Positions 1 through 5,203 of a stretch of 5,977 nt of DNA are shown here, piece after piece; the stretch's first letter is position 1; each line of letters begins with the position of its first letter. Below the pieces are notes generated by a model. It saw nothing but the letters and a program-made list of their open reading frames with translations, was not told the DNA's origin and searched no databases. A program made the translations under genes and the position numbers. Source of the DNA: Planctomycetota bacterium (GTDB taxonomy: Bacteria; Planctomycetota; GCA-002687715); NCBI GenBank assembly GCA_013213915.1, contig JABSRK010000231.1:1-5977 (forward strand), written 5' to 3'.

Positions 1-1067
1 AGCTGCGAGGCCTGGGAGAGCGCGTAGCCGTCGGCGTTGGAGGGATCGACGGCGAGCTGCTGGGCCGAGCCGACGAATGGGCCGCCGGTCGGGACCAGGA
101 AGCTGAACGCGCCCGGATGCGGCTGCAGGTTGAGGAGCCCCGCGAAGTTCGGAGCGCCGCCATTGAAGCTGAACATGGTCGGGTGGAGCACGTCGATGTT
201 GACGGTGTTGTTGAAACTGCTGAGCGCCATCGTGGGACCGATGGCCGCGAAGACGACCGCGATGTCGGTCGGGGTGCCCGTGGCCGAAGCCGAGTTCAGG
301 GTGGTCGCGCCACCGACGCACACGGTGGTCTCAGCGCCCGCGAACGCGGAGCCCGAGACGCCGTCGAGATCCAGCGACGAAATGGCGCTGTTCACCTGGT
401 AGTCGCTGCCCCCGAGCAGTGTCGTGTCATTCGTGAGGGTGACGTTGCGGATGCAGCCGTTGTAGGCCGAGCCGTTGCTGAAGTCGTTCGTCGTGAAGCA
501 CATGTCGTTACCGGTGTTGAGGGCGCCAATCGCGAGGTCCTGGTGGATCTGGACGCCGTTGAGGTCTATCTGGAGGATGCCGCTCTCAAATCGCAGAGAA
601 GCGCTGTACCACGTTCCAGCGGCAACGGTCGTGGTGGACCATGTCATGTTGGAGTTGTTGTGCTTGGCTCCAAGCGTCCCGGTCGGCTGGACGTAGAGTC
701 CGATCCATCTCCAGCCGTTACCCATCATGAGGATGGGCATGTTGCCCGTCCCCAAGGCGGCAATGTTGAACTCGAGGTCGATCTGGAAATCGTTGGCGTC
801 CAGCGACGAGATGTCGGGGGATCTGATGTCCTGCCCCGGACCACCGCTGAAATAGTAGTTGCCGTTGTGGCACACACCGCCGGCGGTCGGCGGCGCTGGC
901 GCCGGACCCGCATTCCCGGTCAGCATCACGGGGCCGTAGGTGCCCGTCGTGTCCAGGAGGTCCACGGTCAAGGGGTAGTTCGCCTGTACGACCTGCGCAC
1001 CGACGGGCGCAGCAACAAGCATCGCAACGACAGCGAGCACGAATGCAGGGATGGTACGACTGAACAT
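1..1067 (-). CDS. Secreted LamG/concanavalin-A-like domain protein (3' end cut by window edge)
   Basis: The frame is open for 355 codons from ATG 1067 to the window edge without a stop. A clear Sec signal peptide opens it: MFSR, then the hydrophobic TIPAFVLAVVAMLVAAPVGA, with likely cleavage after Ala24 (V-G-A before Q). Residues about 60-215 look like a LamG/concanavalin-A-like jelly roll: FQIDLEFNI, WRWIGLYVQPTG, then the typical AAGTWYSASLRFESGILQI and DLNGVQI strands, with Cys66, Cys190 and Cys205 available for disulfides. From about 230 a second module begins (ISSLDLDGVSGSAFAGAETT) and ends here at AQQLAVDPSNADGYALSQAS. That layout recalls C-terminal modules of secreted planctomycete-like proteins, which is inference. 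No catalytic residues are recognisable; carbohydrate or surface binding is possible. It probably has its own promoter and is separate from the pts genes. The product is exported, and its final location is unknown. Confidence 0.85.
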   Translation of the reverse strand, partial: MFSRTIPAFVLAVVAMLVAAPVGAQVVQANYPLTVDLLDTTGTYGPVMLTGNAGPAPAPPTAGGVCHNGNYYFSGGPGQDIRSPDISSLDANDFQIDLEFNIAALGTGNMPILMMGNGWRWIGLYVQPTGTLGAKHNNSNMTWSTTTVAAGTWYSASLRFESGILQIDLNGVQIHQDLAIGALNTGNDMCFTTNDFSNGSAYNGCIRNVTLTNDTTLLGGSDYQVNSAISSLDLDGVSGSAFAGAETTVCVGGATTLNSASATGTPTDIAVVFAAIGPTMALSSFNNTVNIDVLHPTMFSFNGGAPNFAGLLNLQPHPGAFSFLVPTGGPFVGSAQQLAVDPSNADGYALSQASQ

Positions 1068-1074
1068 ATTTCTG

Positions 1075-1080
1075 CTTCCT
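1075..1080 (-). promoter_or_regulatory. Ribosome binding site of the secreted LamG-like gene
   Basis: AGGAAG on the minus strand lies 7 bases before the ATG at 1067-1065. With the signal peptide that begins at this codon, it fixes the start. Confidence 0.75.
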
Positions 1081-1089
1081 GGTTGAGGA

Positions 1090-1100
1090 GGGGGGGGGGG
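1090..1100. repeat. Homopolymer of 11 G (11 C on the transcribed strand)
   Basis: Eleven consecutive G on the plus strand lie in the untranslated leader of the secreted-protein gene, about 10 bases upstream of its ribosome binding site. Tracts of this length are prone to slippage during replication and to miscounting during sequencing. Because it lies outside the coding frame and downstream of the promoter, a length change would alter the leader, not the protein. Confidence 0.9.
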
Positions 1101-1142
1101 ACCGGAGTCCCGCGTCACCAAGCAGTTGTTGACAATCCCCAG

Positions 1143-1171
1143 AATATAGATCTGGCCCCGCTGCGTGTCCA
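1143..1171 (-). promoter_or_regulatory. Sigma-70-type promoter of the secreted LamG-like gene
   Basis: On the minus strand TGGACA (1171-1166) is followed after exactly 17 bases by TATATT (1148-1143). Each hexamer matches the consensus at five of six positions. The start of transcription would be near 1136, giving a leader of roughly 69 bases before the ATG at 1067. The separate promoter implies that this gene is not just read through from the pts operon. Confidence 0.6.
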
Positions 1172-1177
1172 CGACAC
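1165..1177. promoter_or_regulatory. Small palindrome on the -35 box (candidate operator)
   Basis: GTGTC-GTG-GACAC (minus strand) is a perfect 5-base inverted repeat with a 3-base spacer that covers the -35 hexamer. Its position suits a repressor site, but the arms are short and may be coincidental. A second weak palindrome, TTGT-TG-ACAA at 1126-1135, lies at the expected transcription start. Confidence 0.25.
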
Positions 1178-1198
1178 TCTCCGAGAACTCCGTATCTG

Positions 1199-1228
1199 GC
1201 GAGACCCGATACGATCGTGCGGGTTCGC
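1199..1228 (-). terminator. Stable hairpin between ptsI and the secreted-protein promoter (possible terminator)
   Basis: Minus-strand arms GCGAACCCG and CGGGTCTCGC pair over 9 positions with a single bulged C. The 11-base loop carries the 8-base palindrome ACGATCGT. It lies 90 bases after ptsI and just upstream of the promoter of the next gene, where a terminator would be expected. No T-rich tail follows, so termination would have to be factor-dependent. The DNA palindrome could instead be a protein-binding site. Confidence 0.35.
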
Positions 1229-1258
1229 TGCGACACGTAATCGCTCGCCCGGTCCGCC

Positions 1259-1292
1259 CTTCGTTCTGTGGAACCCGTGGGACAGGGCGAAG
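1259..1292 (-). repeat. Inverted repeat (interrupted hairpin) after ptsI
   Basis: On the minus strand, arms CTTCG and CGAAG enclose inner arms CTGT and ACAG, separated by a 2-base mismatch on each side and a 12-base loop. It starts 26 bases after the ptsI stop codon. No T tract follows, so it is not a classical intrinsic terminator. It could protect the 3' end of the pts transcript or be chance in GC-rich sequence. Confidence 0.3.
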
Positions 1293-1317
1293 AAGGGGCA
1301 GGTCGCGGCCCTCGTCA

Positions 1318-3069
1318 TCAACGCGACTGGCGACGCCGGGCAACCGGCGGTCGGTTGAAATCCGTGAGGATCTGGTGCGCCGCCGCCGCGCCGTCCGCGT
1401 TCAGCATCCGGTCCAGGACATCCCGGCAGGCCTCGCGGCTGAGCTTGCGAATCCGCGTCACGACGTCGGGGACACGCCCCGCTGCCATGCTCAGGCGGGT
1501 GAGCCCGAGCCCGAGCATCACGGGGGCGTATTCGGCCGTACCGGCCATCTCACCGCAGGCGCTGAGCGGCGTCCCGTGCGCCTCGCACTTCGCAACCGTG
1601 CGGTGCATGAGTCGCAGCACGGCCGGATGGTGCGGCACGAACATCTCAGCGACCAGCGGATTGGTACGGTCCACCGCCAACGTGTACTGGGTCAGGTCAT
1701 TCGTGCCGAGGCTGACAAAATCCACGTCGGCGAGCATGTTCTCGACCGTCAGCGCGGCCGACGGCACCTCGATCATGGCGCCCACCTCCACCCGATCATC
1801 GAAAGGAGCGTTCTCCCGGCGCAGCTCGTCCTTCACGCTCTGGAGAATTTCCACCGCACGTCGGAACTCCGCCACGTCCGAGATCATGGGGAACATGATC
1901 TGGCAGCTACCTTCGAGAGAAGCGCGGAGAATCGCGCGGAGCTGCGTCCGAAACAGGGCCTCGTGGGCGAAGCTCAAACGGATCGCACGCATGCCAAGGA
2001 ACGGGTTCGGCTCTCCCCCTCCGCCGACGCGGTGGTCCCACTTGTCAGCTCCGAAGTCCATTGTCCGGATGCACACACTGTGCGGCGCCATGTCGCGCAG
2101 CAAGCGGGAATAGTGCTGGCGCTGCGCCTCTTCATCCGGGGCGGTCTTGCCCAGAAACAGGAACTCGGTTCGGAACAGGCCGACGCCCTGCACGCCGAGT
2201 TCACGCAGCCCTTGCACCTGTTCGCCGCGGTCGATATTGCCGAGGATCGTGATCGGGACCCCGTCCTTCGTGAGGGCCCGGTCCTGGTCAAGGTGCACCC
2301 GACGGCGCCGCGCCTGCAGGCGGCGGCTGAGGGTCTGGTATTCGTGGACGTCGTTCTGATCCGGTTCGACGATCACCTCGCCGCGCAGCAGCCCCTCGAT
2401 GATGACGGGCTCGCCGGAGCGCACCATGCTGGTGACGTTGTCGAGTCCGACGATCGCTGGAATGCCGAGATGGCGAGCGAGAATCGCCGTGTGCCCGGCC
2501 GGGCCACCGCGATCGGTAGCGAATGCGAGCACCTTCTCCCGATCGAGGCTCGCGGTTTGAGAGGGAGTCAGATCGTCCGCGATGATGACGACCTTGCGCT
2601 TGAGGCGCTCGAGTTCTCCAAGGGGTTTGCGCCCTCCACGCAGATGGGAGATCAGCCGCCGCTTGACATCGATGATGTCCGGAACACGGCTCGCCATCGG
2701 CTCACCAGCGCCCTCGAATTGCGCGGCGATCTCGGTGAACCTGCGGAACGTCGCGTACCTCGCCGTGTAACGCTCGCGCCGCATCATGTCCTCGATGGGC
2801 TGCAAGAGAGTCGTCTCGTCGGCGAGGATCGTGAGATACCACCCGATGATCTCGGACATCTCGCCGAGTCGCTCGCGAGCGGCCTTCTCCTCCTCTGCGA
2901 TCTCGGCCCGTGCAGCATCTACAGATCGCCTGAATCGGTGCACCTCGCGCTCGACGAGGTTCTCGCTGACACGCTCCTCCGGAACGAAGACCTCGCCCGT
3001 AGCGACCACAAGCGCTTCGCCGCGCGCGAGTCCTTCCGAGACGATCGTGCCGCGAACACGCCGGCTCAT
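1318..3069 (-). CDS. ptsI: Phosphoenolpyruvate-protein phosphotransferase (PTS Enzyme I)
   Basis: Enzyme I uses PEP to phosphorylate its own histidine and then HPr. The 583 residues contain the usual three parts: an N-terminal HPr-binding and helical region (about 1-145), the swivelling phosphohistidine domain (about 150-230) and the PEP-binding TIM barrel (about 255-560). The phosphohistidine is His193 in GGPAGHTAILARHLGIPA. PEP-site blocks are GLFRTEFLFL (297-306), RTMDFGADKW (335-344), MIEVPSAALTVENM (432-445), SLGTNDLTQYTLAVDRTNP (453-471) and the C-terminal SACGEMAG with catalytic Cys505. There is no GAF domain, so it is of the carbohydrate Enzyme I type, not EI-Ntr (PtsP). The residues just before His193 are Ala-Gly where most homologues have Thr-Ser. 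The family is about 570-590 residues, so the gene is complete. It overlaps ptsH by 4 bases and is the last gene of the operon. Confidence 0.96.
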   Translation of the reverse strand: MSRRVRGTIVSEGLARGEALVVATGEVFVPEERVSENLVEREVHRFRRSVDAARAEIAEEEKAARERLGEMSEIIGWYLTILADETTLLQPIEDMMRRERYTARYATFRRFTEIAAQFEGAGEPMASRVPDIIDVKRRLISHLRGGRKPLGELERLKRKVVIIADDLTPSQTASLDREKVLAFATDRGGPAGHTAILARHLGIPAIVGLDNVTSMVRSGEPVIIEGLLRGEVIVEPDQNDVHEYQTLSRRLQARRRRVHLDQDRALTKDGVPITILGNIDRGEQVQGLRELGVQGVGLFRTEFLFLGKTAPDEEAQRQHYSRLLRDMAPHSVCIRTMDFGADKWDHRVGGGGEPNPFLGMRAIRLSFAHEALFRTQLRAILRASLEGSCQIMFPMISDVAEFRRAVEILQSVKDELRRENAPFDDRVEVGAMIEVPSAALTVENMLADVDFVSLGTNDLTQYTLAVDRTNPLVAEMFVPHHPAVLRLMHRTVAKCEAHGTPLSACGEMAGTAEYAPVMLGLGLTRLSMAAGRVPDVVTRIRKLSREACRDVLDRMLNADGAAAAHQILTDFNRPPVARRRQSR

Positions 3070-3350
3070 TCGTACGCCTCCCCGAACCCGTCGGCGAACA
3101 GCTTGGCGAGCGCTTCTACCACCGTGCCCGCCTCTGATCCCTCCGCTTCGATGGTCACCTTCGTGCCTTGCGGGGAGGCGAGCATCATGACCTCCATGAT
3201 GCTCTTGCAGTCGGCCTGATCACCATCGATCCACAGCTTGACCGACGCGTCAAACTCATTCGCCTTGCGAACCAGCAACGACGCCGGCCGAGCGTGCAGG
3301 CCCTGGGGATTTACCAACTCAACCTCTCGGGTAACCGGATCATCAGCCAC
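3066..3350 (-). CDS. ptsH: Phosphocarrier protein HPr
   Basis: HPr carries phosphate from Enzyme I to EIIA proteins. This 94-residue copy has the active-site motif NPQGLHARPA, with the phosphoacceptor His19 (His15 in standard numbering) followed by the conserved Arg-Pro. It also has CKSIMEVMML at residues 48-57, in which Ser50 corresponds to the Ser46 regulatory site used by HPr kinase/phosphorylase, and the C-terminal helix VVEALAKLFADGFGE. I chose GTG at 3350: the frame is open to 3410, but the extra part is Arg-rich and overlaps yvcK. The gene overlaps yvcK by 8 bases and ptsI by 4 (ATGA). Retention of the Ser46 region is typical of HPr from species with HprK, or of HPr descended from them; no hprK lies in this window. 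Family length is 85-95 residues, so the protein is complete. Confidence 0.94.
   Translation of the reverse strand: MADDPVTREVELVNPQGLHARPASLLVRKANEFDASVKLWIDGDQADCKSIMEVMMLASPQGTKVTIEAEGSEAGTVVEALAKLFADGFGEAYE
3077..3083 (-). promoter_or_regulatory. Strong ribosome binding site of ptsI
   Basis: GGGGAGG on the minus strand, inside the end of ptsH, lies 7 bases before the ATG at 3069. It is the strongest Shine-Dalgarno in the cluster and suggests ptsI can be translated efficiently in its own right as well as through coupling to ptsH. Confidence 0.75.
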
Positions 3351-4359
3351 CCTCCGTCTCCACGCCGGCTTCGAGCACGCCATGCAAGGTCGCGGCGAGA
3401 CGCGTTGCATCGTGTCGAAGAAAGCCGTCCTCGGTGAGTCGCACGAGATCAGCGCCGACGACCGGGATTCCCTCCACGGAAGCAGCCCCGTCGTCCAGAG
3501 CGATCAGATTCGCACCTGACTCGTGGTACCGCTCACGCACCTCGTCCGACACCGGGGTCACGTTGACGATGAGACCATCGAGGCGCGTCAGCCCTCCGAC
3601 GTCGCGAATGGCTCGGACGTGGTCGCCGAGAAGGAAACCATCGGTCTCCCCCGGTTGCGTCGCCAGGTTGGCAACGAGGACGACGGGGGCGCGCGCCTCG
3701 GCGAGCGCCTCTGGCATGCCGGGCACCAGCAAGTTCGGCACCAGGCTCGTGAAGAGGCTTCCCGGTCCCAGCACGAGGAGGTCCGCCTCCGCAATGACGC
3801 CCTTGATCTCGTCCGATATCGACGGCGGCTGGGGCTTGAGCTCCATGCCGCTGATCGGCTTGCCGCCGCGAGAGATGCACTGCTCTCCCGTTGAACGCGT
3901 GCCGTCGGGATGCCGGGCGACGAGTACCACCCGCGTCGAGGTACTGGGGATGACCCGATTGGTGACACCGAGCAGGCCCCGCGCCCGATCAACCGCCGCG
4001 CGGAAGTCGCCCGTCAGTCTCGTGAGCACGGCGAGGAACAGGTTGCCGAAAGAGTGCCCCTTCAGGATCGAGTCCTCGAATCGGTAATTGAACAGCTCAC
4101 CGAGCAACGGATCGCCATCGGACAAAGCGACCAGGCAATTGCGGATGTCCCCCGGAGGAAGCATGTGATAGTCCTTCCGCAATCGGCCCGACGATCCGCC
4201 GTCGTCCGCGACCGTCACGATGGCCGTCACCTCCGAGCCGCTCTCCTTGATGCCCTCCAGCGCCGCAGAAATTCCCGTGCCGCCACCGAGTACGACGACC
4301 TTGCGGTTCGTCGCGGGCGATGCGCCTCCCGAAGAGGACAGCGGAGGTTCGTCAGGCAA
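3343..4359 (-). CDS. yvcK: YvcK/GlmR family UDP-sugar-binding regulatory protein (CofD-like fold)
   Basis: The protein (338 residues from a TTG start) belongs to the YvcK/GlmR family, relatives of the 2-phospho-L-lactate transferase CofD. In Bacillus, Listeria and mycobacteria such proteins bind UDP-GlcNAc and are needed for normal cell-wall precursor supply on gluconeogenic carbon. Visible family blocks are the nucleotide-binding KVVVLGGGTGISAALEGI (residues 20-37), VTVADDGGSSGRLRKDY (49-64), PPGDIRNCLVALS (68-80), GHSFGNLFLAVL (101-112), DLLVLGPGSLFTSLVPNLL (193-211) and NLATQPGETDGF (231-242). The first 19 residues are a Ser/Gly/Pro-rich extension not typical of the family. The start overlaps the ptsN stop by 8 bases and its own stop overlaps ptsH by 8, so translation is probably coupled along the three genes. 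Linkage to an HPr gene recalls Bacillus subtilis, where yvcK is in one operon with crh, an HPr paralogue. The family is certain; the ligand and target here are inferred. Confidence 0.92.
   Translation of the reverse strand: MPDEPPLSSSGGASPATNRKVVVLGGGTGISAALEGIKESGSEVTAIVTVADDGGSSGRLRKDYHMLPPGDIRNCLVALSDGDPLLGELFNYRFEDSILKGHSFGNLFLAVLTRLTGDFRAAVDRARGLLGVTNRVIPSTSTRVVLVARHPDGTRSTGEQCISRGGKPISGMELKPQPPSISDEIKGVIAEADLLVLGPGSLFTSLVPNLLVPGMPEALAEARAPVVLVANLATQPGETDGFLLGDHVRAIRDVGGLTRLDGLIVNVTPVSDEVRERYHESGANLIALDDGAASVEGIPVVGADLVRLTEDGFLRHDATRLAATLHGVLEAGVETEGG
3358..3361 (-). promoter_or_regulatory. Ribosome binding site for the GTG start of ptsH, inside yvcK
   Basis: GGAG on the minus strand lies 7 bases before GTG at 3350-3348, inside the last codons of yvcK. 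A second GGAGG directly abuts the GTG and is too close to work as a Shine-Dalgarno. This spacing favours the GTG over an ATG eleven codons upstream. Confidence 0.55.
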
Positions 4360-4816
4360 TTTCGGCCTCAAGCAGCGTCTCGAAGATCTCGGAAGCAGTG
4401 GACGCCTGGTGAATGAACCGCCGCGATTGGCCGTCACGCAAGATGCCTGCGATCCCCCGCAACAGGGAGAGGTAGGTGTCACGCTCGGCCTCCGGGCCGA
4501 CAATGCAGATGATGACGGTCGTCCGTTCACCGTCGGCGGCCGCCATGTCCAGGCCACTCGGATGCCGCGCGACGGTCACCCAGATGCGGTCGACCACATC
4601 ACAAAAAACGTGCGGAAGTGCAAAACCGTGTTGGAACGCGGTGCTGCCGGATGTCTCCCGCTCCATCAAGGCTTCGTGCAGCGTAGTGGAATCGGCCGCA
4701 TCGATCGCTCCTCCGGCGACCAACCCCTCGACGATGGCAGTAAAGGTCGACGGCACGTCCCCGGTCGCGAGCTCGTCGATCCCGATTCGGTGGTCCAGAA
4801 GTCCAGTCAGGTTCAT
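4352..4816 (-). CDS. ptsN: PTS EIIA-type (fructose/nitrogen family) phosphoacceptor protein, PtsN-like
   Basis: This 154-residue protein is a stand-alone PTS EIIA type-2 domain, which accepts phosphate from HPr on a histidine. The phospho-site is FQHGFALPH at residues 61-69, making His69 the likely phosphoacceptor, with His63 nearby. The rest follows the family: an N-terminal helix pair (residues 1-50), VDRIWVTVARHPSGLDM, then TTVIICIVGPEAERDTYLSLLRGIA. The ATG at 4816 is preceded by GGGGAG three bases away and begins MNLTGLLD, the normal family start; the frame is open further upstream but that stretch is Arg/Ser-rich and overlaps hpf. No EIIB or EIIC domain is attached or adjacent, so a regulatory role like EIIA-Ntr is likelier than sugar transport. 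The site is slightly unusual in having Phe before ALPH and Val after it. Its stop lies inside the yvcK start region. Confidence 0.85.
   Translation of the reverse strand: MNLTGLLDHRIGIDELATGDVPSTFTAIVEGLVAGGAIDAADSTTLHEALMERETSGSTAFQHGFALPHVFCDVVDRIWVTVARHPSGLDMAAADGERTTVIICIVGPEAERDTYLSLLRGIAGILRDGQSRRFIHQASTASEIFETLLEAEIA
4366..4369 (-). promoter_or_regulatory. Ribosome binding site deciding the yvcK start, inside ptsN
   Basis: GAGG on the minus strand, within the last codons of ptsN, lies 6 bases before TTG at 4359-4357. It is the best-placed ribosome binding site for yvcK. The reading frame is open back to 4557, but that upstream part is Arg/Ser-rich ptsN antiframe sequence without family similarity. 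Confidence 0.6.
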
Positions 4817-4877
4817 GATCTCCCCGGAGCAAACAGGATAGATGCTCGCGGGGGTACCCTCAACCTGGGCATGGCTG

Positions 4878-5174
4878 TCACGGCCGATGGTCGACGATCC
4901 TCTCCTTCCAGCTCCGGACCTGGGCCTCGAGCTTGTGGTCAGCCACATCGATGGCCAGCCGAAGCTCCGCCCCCTCTGCCCGAGCGGAGAATCGGTGGTG
5001 CGGTGGCGCGCTCGCCGTCAACTCGACGATGTACTCGCCGTGCCCATGGTCGAGGATGGCGTGCACCGCGGTCAAACGCTCAAAAAGCCGAGCAAGCCGC
5101 CCAAGCCTCTCTTCCAGATACTCGCGCGCGGCCTCTTCGACGGGCTGGTGACGCCCGGTGATCGTTATCTCCAA
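4878..5174 (-). CDS. hpf: Short-form ribosome hibernation promoting factor
   Basis: This 98-residue protein belongs to the HPF/RaiA (sigma-54 modulation protein/S30EA) family. These proteins bind the 30S decoding region in slow growth and drive 70S inactivation or 100S dimerisation. The sequence starts MEITITGRHQPVEEAAREYL (TTG read as Met), the family's first strand and helix. It continues with IVELTASAPPHHRFSARAEG and closes with the second helix, LRLAIDVADHKLEAQVRSWKERI. The length matches the short form (E. coli HPF, 95 residues); the C-terminal dimerisation domain of long HPF is absent, so a 100S dimer would need another partner. It is the first gene of the pts-linked cluster and lies 61 bases before ptsN, as in the rpoN region of many proteobacteria. 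Family assignment is firm; the effect on ribosomes is inferred from homologues. Confidence 0.9.
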   Translation of the reverse strand: MEITITGRHQPVEEAAREYLEERLGRLARLFERLTAVHAILDHGHGEYIVELTASAPPHHRFSARAEGAELRLAIDVADHKLEAQVRSWKERIVDHRP

Positions 5175-5182
5175 GGGCTTTT

Positions 5183-5188
5183 CTCCTT
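5183..5188 (-). promoter_or_regulatory. Ribosome binding site supporting the TTG start of hpf
   Basis: AAGGAG on the minus strand lies 8 bases before the TTG at 5174-5172. This good Shine-Dalgarno match, together with the conserved HPF N-terminus beginning right at that codon, decides the start in favour of TTG. Confidence 0.75.
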
Positions 5189-5197
5189 GCGCGGCCC

Positions 5198-5203
5198 ATT
5201 ATA
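5198..5203 (-). promoter_or_regulatory. Candidate -10 element upstream of hpf
   Basis: The short gap between truA and hpf contains a perfect TATAAT on the minus strand. It would start transcription near 5191, only about 17 bases before the hpf start codon. I find no convincing -35 hexamer 16-18 bases upstream: the TTGACG just after the truA stop is more than 35 bases away. It could be an internal promoter for the hpf-pts operon, one read by an alternative sigma factor, or chance. I see no sigma-54 -24/-12 pair here. Confidence 0.3.

Noticed and set aside
718..1236. Minus-strand open frame of 172 codons overlapping the secreted-protein start
   Set aside because: It is a shifted frame of the same strand, Arg/Cys/Gly-rich, with no family features. 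The frame from 1067 has a ribosome binding site, a signal peptide and domain-like strands.
117..1358. Plus-strand open frame of 413 codons opposite the secreted-protein gene
   Set aside because: Antisense shadow: Arg/Val/Gly-rich, no domain. It also crosses the promoter, the G tract and the ptsI end, which does not fit a real gene.
1165..3219. Long plus-strand open frame of 684 codons opposite ptsI and ptsH
   Set aside because: Its product is rich in Arg, His and Asp with no recognisable family, and it lies antisense to two unmistakable genes. Long antisense frames are expected in GC-rich coding DNA.
3351..3410. N-terminal extension of HPr to 3410 or to the ATG at 3383
   Set aside because: The added residues are basic and lie over the end of yvcK; HPr proteins start close to the first strand, which the GTG at 3350 gives.
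3533..3880. Minus-strand frames of 115 and 134 codons inside yvcK (3533-3880 and 3588-3992)
   Set aside because: Shifted frames of yvcK, Arg/Ser/Pro-rich, without any motif.
4360..4557. N-terminal extension of yvcK to 4557
   Set aside because: The extra 66 residues are Arg/Ser/Pro-rich and lie across the conserved end of ptsN; the TTG at 4359 has a well-placed GAGG.
4817..4948. N-terminal extension of ptsN to 4948
   Set aside because: The extra 44 residues overlap hpf and look like frame-shifted hpf sequence; the ATG at 4816 has a ribosome binding site and begins the conserved domain.
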